DNA of 64,000 bases from Halorhabdus rudnickae (GCF_900880625.1 NZ_CAAHFB010000006.1:310001-374000); one strand, 5' to 3'; positions 54,761 to 63,673 are shown, counted from the first letter of the stretch. Translations and numbers: made by a program. The notes: a model not told the origin generated them from the letters alone.

Positions 54761-55595
54761 TCAATTAGGTACAGCCTTCTTAAGCGAGCGGGGGCTTTCT
54801 GGTTCTATTAAACCCGGATCGCACTCACTCGCCACGTCGCAAACGTCCCAAACGCTCTCGGACACCCGATCGGCGGACTGTTTCGAGAGCGAGAAGACGT
54901 TCCTCTCGGTCACGGTCTTGAGGTCGTCGATCAGCCCGGTACGATCGTCCGAATCGCTCGCGTCCACGGTGAGGACGCGGTCGATCGTCCCGGCGAGCCC
55001 CCGCCGCGTCCTGCGTGGCCTCAGTCGGGCTGTCTTCGGCGACGTTCGCCCGCCCCCTCGGTGGCGAGAACCCCGACGCTGGCGGCCGGGTCCACGCGGT
55101 CGATCACTCGACGGGCGATTTCGATGCCGTCTGGGAGCGACGTCCGGTTGCTTGTCGGGAGGTTTTTGAGGTGGCGCGCCGCCAGCGAGACACTGTTGAT
55201 CGGCACGAGCAACACCTCGGCATTCTGGCTGGCGAAGGCGACGAATAGGACTACGTCTCGCTCCTGGTAGGCCTCCCGCATGAGCTCCATGACGGTCCCC
55301 TTGGCCGCCCGAATCGCCGGACGCAGCGACGCAGTGGCGTCGAAGACGAAGACTACGAGCGCGGTCGCTTCCCCCGCGCGAACGGACTGTCGGAGGGCCT
55401 CGTGACTCGACGGTGGTTCGGCCATCCTTGGCGGCTTCCCGGACCGAGGCCGCTGCGTCGACCGAATTACCGGCATCGGCCGGTTCGGTCCGGACCCGGG
55501 GCCCACGGTTGTCCGGACTGGTCTCGGCAACGGCGCGATCCCGTTCGCCAGAGGTCGTCTCGGCTGACGCCTCCTTCTCAAATACGTCGAGTACA
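54761..55595 (-). pseudogene. Decayed magnesium-chelatase-type VWA gene
   Basis: Remnant of a ChlD/BchD-like cobalto/magnesium-chelatase subunit with a C-terminal von Willebrand A domain. Pieces in three frames give the family order: GERDRAVAETSPDNRGPRV then DAAASVREAA; EALRQSVRAGEATALVVF with a degenerate metal motif (FDATASLRP); AARHLKNLPTSNRTSLPDGI; and, after a G-run shift near 55055, GRANVAEDSPTEATQDA to a stop at 54761. Two frameshifts (near 55400 and 55055) and loss of the N-terminal ATPase half show inactivity. Its 5' side abuts a TnpB remnant. Confidence 0.85.
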
Positions 55596-55902
55596 AGGCC
55601 CCAGAACGGGGTGTCGCAGTTGAACAGGTGGACCAGACCACACCAGTCCGCGGTGTTCGCACACCGACTGTGGCTTCACACATGAAGACAACCGTACCGG
55701 CGAGAAGTTCTAGTGTCTGAAGTGTGGGTACGAAATCAACGCCGACTACAACGGCGTGAACAACGTCGGTCTACGGTATATGGCGAAGCGACAGCATAGA
55801 CTGCGTTCCTCGCCCACGTCGGGGAACGGAGACGTACTAGTAGATGTCCGTGAATGTGGAATGTTGAACGGCGACGGCTATCGGCCAACCGCCGAGGGTT
55901 GA
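55596..55902 (+). pseudogene. TnpB (IS200/IS605, IS1341-type) C-terminal remnant
   Basis: Only the last about 95 codons of a TnpB RNA-guided nuclease remain. VEQVDQT in one frame is followed, after a shift, by TSPRCSHTDCGFTHEDNRTGEKF, an in-frame TAG at 55711-55713, then CLKCGYEINADYNGVNNVGLRYM, the zinc ribbon and RuvC-III end, and SGMLN-like GMLNGDGYRP before the stop at 55900. Stops and shifts make it non-functional. The insertion probably truncated the adjacent chelatase gene. Confidence 0.85.
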
Positions 55903-55995
55903 TTGCCGGAAGTCCACATCAAAACCACCGAAAGGCGAAGCCTTTCGAGGCCTCGATAGAGCGTCGCTCTCTCGGTAGTCTCTCCCCAAGGACCG
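55903..55995 (+). ncRNA. Possible relic of TnpB right end / guide-RNA scaffold
   Basis: Immediately after the TnpB remnant are two perfect hairpins: CGAAAGGC-GAA-GCCTTTCG (55929-55947) and AGAGC-GTC-GCTCT (55958-55970), plus the palindrome CGAGGCCTCG (55946-55955). In functional elements the 3' end of tnpB and the right end form the guide RNA scaffold. Whether any RNA is still made is unknown. Confidence 0.4.
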
Positions 55996-56011
55996 AGCCG
56001 AGTAGCGGAAA

Positions 56012-56548
56012 TCACTCGCCGAGTCGCTCCTCGACGTACTGAAACGCCGTCCCGGCCCGTTCGGCAGTGATTTCGTCGGTCTCGGAGTCGCCGACGAACA
56101 GCGTCTCGGCCGGATCGACGCCGAGCCGACTCACCACGGCCAACAGCGGCTCAGGTTGGGGCTTGTGGGGCGCCAAGGAATCCCGGCCGACGACCGCTTC
56201 AACTGCCTCGACCAGCCCGTGCCGTTCGAGGGCCATGCGGACCGCCGTCTCGGCGTTCAGCGAACAGACACCAACCGGGACGGACAGGGGGAGTTCGTCG
56301 GCCAGCGGGAGTCGTTCGGAGGTGTGAGCGCCCACTCGCTCGTGAGTCGCGACGAGTTCTTCAGCGACCTCACCCACGCCGGCGGCATCAGCACGCTTCA
56401 ACAGGTTCCACAGCGTCGCCCCATCCGTCGCGACCCCGTGGTTCTCGAGGCGGTCGGCGACCTCGCGGGTCACCAGCGCCCAGTCGACATCGAGTTCGAC
56501 GAGCGTCCCGTCGAGGTCGTACACCACCGCCTCGTAGGACTCGACCAT
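56012..56548 (-). CDS. HAD-superfamily phosphatase, phosphoglycolate-phosphatase-like
   Basis: 178-residue HAD hydrolase: motif I VVYDLDGTLVELD, motif II region VCSLNAET, motif III Lys in APHKPQPEP and motif IV FVGDSETDEITAERAG. The small cap (about 20-80) is like phosphoglycolate phosphatase or a nucleotidase. The ATG at 56548 (MVESYEAVVYDLDG) is chosen; 48 upstream open codons look non-coding. Substrate unknown. Confidence 0.88.
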   Translation of the reverse strand: MVESYEAVVYDLDGTLVELDVDWALVTREVADRLENHGVATDGATLWNLLKRADAAGVGEVAEELVATHERVGAHTSERLPLADELPLSVPVGVCSLNAETAVRMALERHGLVEAVEAVVGRDSLAPHKPQPEPLLAVVSRLGVDPAETLFVGDSETDEITAERAGTAFQYVEERLGE

Positions 56549-56711
56549 GTGAAGACGTTTCCGCCCCCACAGCAAAGGCGCTTCGCACGCGGGTCGACGG
56601 GATCGAGACACGGACGGAACGAGGTCGGCCACCGCGACAACGGCGCCGGTCTCGAAGCGGTCGGCGGCGTCGAAACACCGATAAAACGTCATCGGCCGCC
56701 GCGATCACCGA

Positions 56712-57320
56712 TCACTGGCCGAAGCGACGTTGGCGCTGCTGGTAGTCCCGGATCGCCCGCAGGTACTCGCGCTTGCGGACATCCCGCCAGTTGACGTCGG
56801 TGAAGTACAGTTCCGAGTACACCGACTGCCAGATCATGAAGTCCGAGAGCCGCTCGGCACCAGTCTTGATCACGAGATCGGGATCGGCCGGGAAGACGAG
56901 TCGACACTCGATCTCGGCCTCGTCGATGTCGTCCGGATCGAGTTCGCCGGCGTCGACCTCGCGTGCCAGCGCCTCGACGGCAGCGGCGAACTCGTGTTTG
57001 CCGCCGAGGCCGATCGAGACAGCGATCGGTGCCTCGACAGTCTGGTCGTCACCGGGACCACGGACGGCAACCGGCCGCGGCGCGTCGACGGATTCGAGTT
57101 CACGCCGCAGCGTCGGGACGGCATCCTCGTCGAGGACGCTGACGTACACAGTGAGTTTCTCGGCGCCGTATTCGAAAGCCCACTCGAAAACGGCTTCCAG
57201 CGTGTCGTAGGCACCCTGTTCGAGCAGGTCGCGTTCCGTGAGGACGATCGCGACTCGGTCGGGGGTGGCGGCGTCGCTGTAGCGGATCCGGGCGGCAAGG
57301 TAGCGGTCGTAGATGCCCAC
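56712..57320 (-). CDS. Cis-prenyltransferase-like protein lacking catalytic motif
   Basis: 202-residue member of the UppS family. The C-terminal half is well kept (VIKTGAERLSDFMIWQSVYS, ELYFTDVNW, RAIRDYQQRQRRFG), as is LTVYVSVLDE. The N-terminal catalytic DGNxR motif is replaced by IVLTERDLLEQ, and the usual RTSG Arg is Lys (KTGAE). Activity as chain-elongating synthase is therefore doubtful; a regulatory subunit role like eukaryotic NgBR is possible. The GTG at 57320 (GIYDRYLAARIR) is the start. Divergent from a DUF92 gene, 90 bases apart. Confidence 0.8.
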   Translation of the reverse strand: MGIYDRYLAARIRYSDAATPDRVAIVLTERDLLEQGAYDTLEAVFEWAFEYGAEKLTVYVSVLDEDAVPTLRRELESVDAPRPVAVRGPGDDQTVEAPIAVSIGLGGKHEFAAAVEALAREVDAGELDPDDIDEAEIECRLVFPADPDLVIKTGAERLSDFMIWQSVYSELYFTDVNWRDVRKREYLRAIRDYQQRQRRFGQ

Positions 57321-57409
57321 GGAGAGCGCTTGTGACCGGGCCGATAAGAAGGCCACGGGACGGGCGTGGGTCGGAACTGGTAAGTACCTCTCGGGGAAAA
57401 CCGCCGACA

Positions 57410-58750
57410 GTGACCACCGCAGTCCGACGCTCGGGGGCGTTCGCGGCCGTCGCGGCCGGGACGGCCATCATGCCCGTCGCAGATAGCCTGGCCGATCGGG
57501 CCATCGCCACGATCGCGGCGACTGCCCCGTTCCTGTTGGTGGCGGCGGCCGCGCTTTGGGTCGTCGACTCGGGCATCCTCTTCGAACTGTTCGCCAGGCC
57601 CGGGGATCGCCGGGACGGACGCCTGTACGGACTCGCCGGCTTCGCACTCGCGATCGCCGCCCTCGGGCTACTGGCCTTCCAGTTCGACATGCCAGTCGTC
57701 GTTCCCGTGGCCGCCGCGCTCGTCCTGGGCGTGGGGAACCTCGCCACCCACGTCGCACGGAACCTCGGCGCCGATCCGTTCGGTGCGACGGCGGGATTCG
57801 TCACCGGCGGTGCCGTCGCTGGCGTCGCTGGGTTGCTGGCGAGTAGTGCCATCGTCGGGTCGGGCCTTCACCTTCCAGAGACGGTCTTTCTCGCCGTCAG
57901 CGCGGCTCTACTGGGCGCCCTCCTCCGATCGGTGCTATTCGAGCGGGACGATCCGCTGGTTCTCATCTCGATCGGCCTGCTGCTGTGGCTGTTCTCGGAT
58001 CTCGCGATCTCGGTGACGACGTTCGGCATCACGGTCGCGCTGGCGATCACGGCCGCGCTCGGGTACGTCTCCTATGCACTGGAGACTGCCTCGCTCCCAG
58101 GCATGCTGACAGGCGTGTTGCTCAGCCTGCTGACGATCGTCGTGGGGGACTACGGCTGGTTCGCCATGCTGATAACCTTCTTCGGCGGCGGCGGGTTGGC
58201 GAGCAAATTTAGATACGACGAGAAGGTCCAACGCGGCATCGCCCAGGAGAACGAGGGGGCTCGTGGCAGCGGCAACGTTCTCGCCAACTCGCTGGTCGCG
58301 CTGGTGGCCGTCCTCGCAGCCGCGGCCAGCCCGCAACTGACGGGGCTGCCCCCCCGAGTGTTTCTGTTCGTTTTCGCCGGATCGGTCGCGGCGGCGATGA
58401 GCGACACTCTCTCCAGTGAGTTCGGCGGCCTCTACGACGCCCCGCGGCTGATCACCTCCTTCGAACGGGTCGAACCCGGGACCGACGGCGCGATCACCTG
58501 GCAGGGTGAACTCGCCGGAATCTCGGGGGCGGCGATCATCGCAATCATCGCCGCCGTCGCCTTCGAGACGATCGGGCCGGCGGGCGCGGTGGCGATCGTC
58601 TGCAGCGGCATTCTCGGCATGACGGCCGACAGCCTGCTCGGGGCGACGCTGGAGGGGCGCTGGCTGAGCAACCAGGGCGTGAACTTCCTGGCGACCCTCG
58701 TCGCCGGTTTGGTCGGCGGACTGTTCGTCCTCGCGGGGCTCGTGGCGTGA
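57410..58750 (+). CDS. DUF92/TMEM19-family membrane protein
   Basis: 446-residue membrane protein with an N-terminal half of about six helices and a C-terminal DUF92 domain (from about 225; YALETASLPGMLTGVLLSLL, GDYGWFAMLITFFGGGGLASKF, ASMSDTLSSE-like AAMSDTLSSEFGG, SNQGVNFLAT). The plant member VTE6 is a phytyl-phosphate kinase, so a prenyl-phosphate role in the archaeal membrane is plausible. The GTG at 57410 is the start. Stop overlaps the next gene (GTGA). Confidence 0.87.
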   Translation: MTTAVRRSGAFAAVAAGTAIMPVADSLADRAIATIAATAPFLLVAAAALWVVDSGILFELFARPGDRRDGRLYGLAGFALAIAALGLLAFQFDMPVVVPVAAALVLGVGNLATHVARNLGADPFGATAGFVTGGAVAGVAGLLASSAIVGSGLHLPETVFLAVSAALLGALLRSVLFERDDPLVLISIGLLLWLFSDLAISVTTFGITVALAITAALGYVSYALETASLPGMLTGVLLSLLTIVVGDYGWFAMLITFFGGGGLASKFRYDEKVQRGIAQENEGARGSGNVLANSLVALVAVLAAAASPQLTGLPPRVFLFVFAGSVAAAMSDTLSSEFGGLYDAPRLITSFERVEPGTDGAITWQGELAGISGAAIIAIIAAVAFETIGPAGAVAIVCSGILGMTADSLLGATLEGRWLSNQGVNFLATLVAGLVGGLFVLAGLVA

Positions 58751-59202
58751 CACCCGAGGTCACGATCGACGTCGCCACACCCGAGGACCGGCCTCGATTA
58801 CGTGCGATCCAGCGGGCAGTCCTCGCCGAACCCTCGCCAGACCTCCTGGCTGTTGCCGTCGATGGGGCCGGGCTGGCCCTGGTCGCGCGGGTCGATCAGC
58901 CGGCGCAAACGGACGACCCGGTCGGCTATGCGCTGGCGCTGACGGCAGACGAGATTACCTATATTCCCGAACTGGCCGTGACACCGGCCTGGCAACGGCA
59001 GGGGATCGGAACAGTGCTCATCGAGAGGACCGCCGAGCGGGCGACAGCGGACGGAGTGACGGAAATCCGACTTACAGTACGGGCCGACGACGATGCCGCC
59101 CGGGCGTTCTATCGGGACTGTGGCTTCGAGGTACTCGAAGAACTACCCGACCATTACGAGACCGGGTCGGGGGCCGGGCTGTTGCTCCGGCGACGACTGT
59201 AG
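58747..59202 (+). CDS. GNAT N-acetyltransferase
   Basis: 151-residue acetyl-CoA-dependent transferase. The acetyl-CoA pyrophosphate loop is ELAVTPAWQRQGIGTVLIE, followed by ARAFYRDCGFEVLEELPDHY, as in RimI-like enzymes. Substrate (protein N-terminus or small molecule) unknown. GTG start overlapping the DUF92 stop indicates co-translation. Convergent with dnaG. Confidence 0.88.
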   Translation: MTPEVTIDVATPEDRPRLRAIQRAVLAEPSPDLLAVAVDGAGLALVARVDQPAQTDDPVGYALALTADEITYIPELAVTPAWQRQGIGTVLIERTAERATADGVTEIRLTVRADDDAARAFYRDCGFEVLEELPDHYETGSGAGLLLRRRL

Positions 59203-59226
59203 GCCGGAACCCGTCCGCAGCCGCCC

Positions 59227-60774
59227 TCACGCTTCGCTGACGACCGAAACCCGGACGCTCGCCGGCTGTTTGACGAACTCGCCGGCCGACGTGGCGACGA
59301 TACGGGAGACGCCGCGCTGGGCGGCGACGTCCAGCAATCGCTGGGTGACCTCGCCGTCGAGGACTACCGTTGCCGGGACCGGATCGGCACCCCGGACGGC
59401 CTCGAACGCCTCTCCGGCGGGGGACTCGGCGAGCGTCGCCAGGGAGTCATCGAGCAACCGGACGGCCTCGACGCTGTCTCCGATCACTGCCTGAACGTGA
59501 TCGTCGAGCGTCTCGCCGGCCTGATCAACCGCCGTAGATTCGGTTTCGTTTTGGGCCGTCGTGGCTGTCTCACCGTCCGTCGCCACCGTCGCTCTCTCGT
59601 CAGCCTGGGGCGTTGCCGCTCCCTCGTCGGCCGCAGCCGTCGTCGCTACCGCGTCGTCCGCCGTCGCCGAGACTGCCCCGTCGGTTTCCCCCGTCGTCGC
59701 TGACTCGTCCTCGCTCTCCGACGCCGAGGTCGGTTCGGCCGCCTCGACAGCCGATCCGTTCCCGGACGAGGTGACGACTGCTCCGTCGCCGGCAGTGTCC
59801 GTCTCGGATCCGTCACCAGTCGTCTTTCTCTCCGCCGAGACGTCGTCAGACGGAGATTGTGCTGTGTCGGTCCCGTCTGACGGTGTCTGATCGTCAGTCT
59901 CGCTGTCGCTCGAATCCGAGGAGTCGAGGCTCGTTCGGTCGGTCGCGTCGGAGTCAGCCGTGACCGTCCCGTCCTCGAGAACGGCCTCGTAGGGCACCTT
60001 CTCCCGGAGCGAGCCAGTCACCTCCGATCGGGAGAGATCCTCGACGGAACGCCCCTCCGGTGCGAAGGCGACGTAGTCGACGCTGGCGACCTGGGCGAGT
60101 TCGCGCAGGATGAGGTCGCCCCCGCGATCGCCGTCCAAGAACGCGGTGACCGTTCGATCGTGCGTGAGGTCGGCGATCGCATCGGGGACATCCGTCCCTT
60201 CGACGGCGACGGCGTTCTTGATCCCATACTCCAGCATCGTCAGGACGTCCGCCCGACCCTCGACGACGATGATCGCGTCGCTGTCGGTCACACGCGGCCC
60301 AGCGGGCAACCCCTCGTAGTCGGTGATGCGATCGACACGCACCCGGCGACGGACCTCCTCGACGAGTTCGTCACTGGAGACGGCCTCCTCGTCGAAGGCT
60401 GCCAGCAGTTGCTCGGCGCGGTCGACGATCTCCCGGCGCTTTGCGGTCCGAACGTCCTCGAGTTCGGTCACTTCGACGTCGGCCCGGCACGGGCCGACCC
60501 GGTCGATCGCCTCCAGAGAGGCCGCGAGGATCGCCGTTTCGACGCGGTCGAGCCCGCTAGCGATGGTCACATCGCCCCGGGAACGACCCGCCTCGGTCTG
60601 GACTTCGACGTCGATACGCCCGACTTTCGAGGATTCTTGAAGGGTCCGGAGGTCGAGGTCTTCGCCGAGCAGCCCTTCGGTCTGGCCGAAGATCGCGCCG
60701 ACGACGTCACTTCGCTCGACCACCCCGTTTGCCTCGAAACGTGCGTGAATGAGATATTTCGCTGAATCCTGCAT
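59227..60774 (-). CDS. dnaG: Archaeal DnaG-type primase
   Basis: 515-residue archaeal DnaG, a Toprim-domain primase-like protein also associated with the exosome. The N-terminus (MQDSAKYLIHARFEANGVVE) and Toprim core (AIIVVEGRADVLTML, TAFLDGDRGGDLIL) are typical. A long acidic Ser/Thr/Asp/Ala-rich linker (about 285-400) separates a C-terminal conserved domain (HVQAVIGDSVEAVRLLDD). This linker is longer than in many relatives. The ATG at 60774 is supported by the conserved start. Confidence 0.95.
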   Translation of the reverse strand: MQDSAKYLIHARFEANGVVERSDVVGAIFGQTEGLLGEDLDLRTLQESSKVGRIDVEVQTEAGRSRGDVTIASGLDRVETAILAASLEAIDRVGPCRADVEVTELEDVRTAKRREIVDRAEQLLAAFDEEAVSSDELVEEVRRRVRVDRITDYEGLPAGPRVTDSDAIIVVEGRADVLTMLEYGIKNAVAVEGTDVPDAIADLTHDRTVTAFLDGDRGGDLILRELAQVASVDYVAFAPEGRSVEDLSRSEVTGSLREKVPYEAVLEDGTVTADSDATDRTSLDSSDSSDSETDDQTPSDGTDTAQSPSDDVSAERKTTGDGSETDTAGDGAVVTSSGNGSAVEAAEPTSASESEDESATTGETDGAVSATADDAVATTAAADEGAATPQADERATVATDGETATTAQNETESTAVDQAGETLDDHVQAVIGDSVEAVRLLDDSLATLAESPAGEAFEAVRGADPVPATVVLDGEVTQRLLDVAAQRGVSRIVATSAGEFVKQPASVRVSVVSEA

Positions 60775-60970
60775 TGATGATCTGCCCCGTCATGGGACGT
60801 GATGATGATGCCATGGCCGAATGCATGGACAGCGATCCCTATGTCACGGGCCAGCAAATACCTGTCGGGACAGAGACAGGCCCGCCGAGCGGACGGGAAC
60901 GGCGGACGAGTCCCCCGACGTTTTGAACATATTTTCTTTTCGAACCGGCAGATTGGTGGAGAGTGATAAC

Positions 60971-61002
60971 TATTATACCCGAACGTAGACAAACTACGTT
61001 CG
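60971..61002. promoter_or_regulatory. TATA box and perfect operator-like palindrome
   Basis: TATTATA (60971-60977) is followed by CGAACGTAG-ACAAA-CTACGTTCG (60980-61002), a perfect 9-bp inverted repeat with a 5-base spacer. It ends one base before the ATG at 61004. A protein here would block the start of a leaderless transcript. Confidence 0.7.
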
Positions 61003-61003
61003 T

Positions 61004-61225
61004 ATGACGGCAACTCGCGAAGAGTTGTTCTGGGTGTGCGTCGGGCTCGGCCTGTGTGCCCTGGCGATCCCCTGGTTCCTGTGGGGCAACGACGCCGTGG
61101 TCGCTGGCCTCCCGCTGTGGTTGTGGTGGCATATCGGCTGGATGGGGCTGACGGCGATCGTCTTCTATGCCTTCACCAGATACGCCTGGGGCATCGGCGT
61201 CGAAGGAGGGGTTCGCGATGGCTAA
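61004..61225 (+). CDS. DUF3311 small subunit of a sodium-solute symporter
   Basis: 73-residue protein with two helices (FWVCVGLGLCALAIPWFLW; WWHIGWMGLTAIVFYAFTRYAWG), the DUF3311 pattern that regularly precedes SSF symporters. Overlaps the symporter start by 8 bases. Probably an accessory subunit. Leaderless start next to the palindrome. Confidence 0.85.
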   Translation: MTATREELFWVCVGLGLCALAIPWFLWGNDAVVAGLPLWLWWHIGWMGLTAIVFYAFTRYAWGIGVEGGVRDG

Positions 61226-62687
61226 CGTCGCCCTGCAGATGGCAATCGTCGTCGGCTACTTGCTGCTCGCCCTGGCGGTCGGCCTGTTCGCCTACCGCCT
61301 CACCGATCGCTCAGCCGAGGACTACTACCTGGCGAGTCGGACGATCGGAACGGTTGTCCTTCTGTTTACGACCTTCGCGACGTTGCTATCGGCCTTTACT
61401 TTCTTCGGCGGCCCCAACCTGGCGTTTGCGGCCGGTCCGGAGTGGATCCTCGTGATGGGGCTGATGGACGGCGTCATCTTCGGGATCCTGTGGTACGTCA
61501 TGGGCTACAAGCAGTGGCTGATCGGCCGGAAACACGACTACGTCACAGTGGGGGAGATGCTGGGCGATCGCTTCGGTTCACGGGCGCTCCGGGGCCTGGT
61601 CGCCGCGATCAGCCTCTTCTGGCTGCTGGAGTACGTCATGCTCCAGCAGGTCGGGGCCGGCCGGGCGCTGGAATCGCTCACGGAAGGGGCGATCCCCTAC
61701 TGGGCGGGGGCAGCGTTGATCACTGCGTTCATGATCGGATACGTCGTCTTGGCGGGGATGCGCGGCGTCGCCTGGACGGACACGCTCCAGGGCCTGTTTA
61801 TGCTTGTTCTCGTGTGGCTCGCGCTGGCATGGATCGTCGTCACGACCGGCGGCTCGGGCGAATTGACGAGCGCGATGGGCAAGGTCAACCCCGAGTTCCT
61901 CTCGCTGGGTGGCGGGCTGTACTCCCCCCAATACATGCTTTCGATGGCGATCGCGATCGGGTTCGGCGTCGCGATGTTCCCACAGATCAACCAGCGCTTC
62001 TTCGTCGCCCGGAGCAAGCGCGTCCTCAAGCGCTCGCTCGCCCTGTGGCCACTGTTGGTCATCCTGCTGTTCGTCCCCGCGTTCATTCTTGGCGCGTGGG
62101 CAACGGGACTCGGGGTTACGCCCAACGCCAGGGGCAACATCCTCCCGCCGTTGCTGAACGCCTTCACGCCGACGTGGTTCGCGGCATTGGTCGTTGCAGG
62201 CGCGATGGCCGCGATGATGTCCTCCAGTGATTCGATGCTTTTGTCTGGGTCGTCGTACCTGACCCGGGACCTCTATCGGCCCTTCCTCGACCCCGATGCC
62301 AGCGACCGCCGGGAGGATCTCGTCGCCAGGCTGGCGGTCGTCGCCTTCGCCCTGATCGCGCTGGCGATGAGTCTCGGGACGGATCTGACGCTCATCCAGA
62401 TCGGCGCGACGGCATTCAAAGGCTATGCCCAGTTGACTCTGCCCGTACTCGTCGCGCTGTACTGGCGCGGGACGACCCGGGCCGGCATGCTCGCCGGCGT
62501 CGGCGTCAGTCAGGCGTTCTACCTGTTGGCGACGTTCACTGATGTCGTGCCCGCGACCTACTGGGGCTGGCAAGCGGGTCTCGTCGGAATGGGAATCGGG
62601 CTCGCATTGACAGTCGGTGTCTCGCTGGTAACGACGGCCGGTGCTGAGGCTGACGCGACACTCTATGAGGGACTTCGCGCGGACTGA
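61218..62687 (+). CDS. Sodium:solute symporter (SSF/PanF-like)
   Basis: 489-residue SSF transporter with 12-13 helices. Signatures are SAEDYYLASRTIGTVVLLFT, MRGVAWTDTLQGLFMLV and MAAMMSSSDSMLLSGSSYLTRDLY (sodium-site Ser pair). Substrates of this group include pantothenate, organic acids and amino acids. The ATG at 61218 is fixed by a strong ribosome site AAGGAGGG (61203-61210) inside the DUF3311 gene. Confidence 0.93.
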   Translation: MANVALQMAIVVGYLLLALAVGLFAYRLTDRSAEDYYLASRTIGTVVLLFTTFATLLSAFTFFGGPNLAFAAGPEWILVMGLMDGVIFGILWYVMGYKQWLIGRKHDYVTVGEMLGDRFGSRALRGLVAAISLFWLLEYVMLQQVGAGRALESLTEGAIPYWAGAALITAFMIGYVVLAGMRGVAWTDTLQGLFMLVLVWLALAWIVVTTGGSGELTSAMGKVNPEFLSLGGGLYSPQYMLSMAIAIGFGVAMFPQINQRFFVARSKRVLKRSLALWPLLVILLFVPAFILGAWATGLGVTPNARGNILPPLLNAFTPTWFAALVVAGAMAAMMSSSDSMLLSGSSYLTRDLYRPFLDPDASDRREDLVARLAVVAFALIALAMSLGTDLTLIQIGATAFKGYAQLTLPVLVALYWRGTTRAGMLAGVGVSQAFYLLATFTDVVPATYWGWQAGLVGMGIGLALTVGVSLVTTAGAEADATLYEGLRAD

Positions 62688-62692
62688 ACACG

Positions 62693-62698
62693 TTTAAA
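62693..62698 (+). promoter_or_regulatory. TATA element of the DUF6293 gene
   Basis: TTTAAA within the palindrome GTTTAAAC, about 25 bases before the ATG at 62722. Suits a leaderless transcript. Confidence 0.5.
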
Positions 62699-62721
62699 CC
62701 ACTACCTGAGAATTCACCACC

Positions 62722-63645
62722 ATGCAAACACACATCGTCCCGGTCGGGTTCGACTACGACCGACTCATCGCGCCGCTGGTCCGGGAACAACGCACCGTCG
62801 ACCGCGCCATCCTGCTGGAAGGCGCCATCGGCAACGAGGCCAACGCCGAATACTCCCGGCTGCTAACCAGCCAGTTGGAAAAAGACTTCCAGAACCTGCT
62901 TGGCTCGAACACCGAGCGCATCCTCGTCGAGGACGTCTATGACTACGACGCCGCCTTCGAGCAGGGCTTCTCACTGATCAGTGCCGAACTCGACCGAGAT
63001 CCGGACGCCGATGTCTGGCTCAACATCTCCGCGATGCCCCGGACAGTGAGCTTCGCGTTCGCGACGGCCGCCCACTCCATCGCCGTCGAACGCGAGGGCG
63101 ACCGCGAGCGGATCCACACCTACTACACCGCTCCCGAGAAGTATCTCGAGACGGAACTCGCCGAAGAGCTGCGCGAACAGATCGACCTGCTGGAAGGGCT
63201 TGCCGGCGACATCGACTCCGAAAAGATCGACGAACGCCTGACGAGCGCCCAAGAACTCATCAAAGAGTTCGACGAGCGCGGAACGACCATCGGCGCCAAG
63301 GAGATCGACGGCAGCTACATGGTCGAGATCCCCGTCGCCTCCTTCTCGAATGTCAAACCTTTCGAGGAGCTCATCCTCTTCACGCTGGGCGAACACGGCG
63401 AGTTCGAGTCGGTCTCCGAGTTGGCACAGACACTTGCGAAAGACCTCGGCGAGGAATATACCGACAGCTTCCGCTCGAAAGTCCTCTACAACGTCGATCG
63501 CCTCGGTCCCGGTGGAAAGGGCTACATCGAACAGGAAGAGCACGGCAAGTCCTACCGGACGCGCCTCTCCCGGATCGGCGAACTCTGGGTTCGTGCTCAC
63601 TCCGGCGAGCGGCCCGATGTCGCCGTCTCGGGTGCGGGAACCTAG
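62722..63645 (+). CDS. DUF6293/HFX_2341-type regulator with Rossmann-like domain
   Basis: 307-residue protein. The N-terminal 130 residues have a CARF-like Rossmann pattern (THIVPVGFDYDRLIAPL at strand 1; DVWLNISAMPRTVSFAFATA as the strand-4 loop). After a helical linker comes a winged helix (about 215-300: FEELILFTLGEHGEFESVSELAQ, GYIEQEEHGKSYRTRLS). It belongs to a haloarchaeal family annotated as transcriptional regulators. Ligand and targets unknown; no CRISPR genes are nearby. Confidence 0.75.
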   Translation: MQTHIVPVGFDYDRLIAPLVREQRTVDRAILLEGAIGNEANAEYSRLLTSQLEKDFQNLLGSNTERILVEDVYDYDAAFEQGFSLISAELDRDPDADVWLNISAMPRTVSFAFATAAHSIAVEREGDRERIHTYYTAPEKYLETELAEELREQIDLLEGLAGDIDSEKIDERLTSAQELIKEFDERGTTIGAKEIDGSYMVEIPVASFSNVKPFEELILFTLGEHGEFESVSELAQTLAKDLGEEYTDSFRSKVLYNVDRLGPGGKGYIEQEEHGKSYRTRLSRIGELWVRAHSGERPDVAVSGAGT

Positions 63646-63673
63646 CCGAGACTTGGGTCTCCGGACAGCCCGT

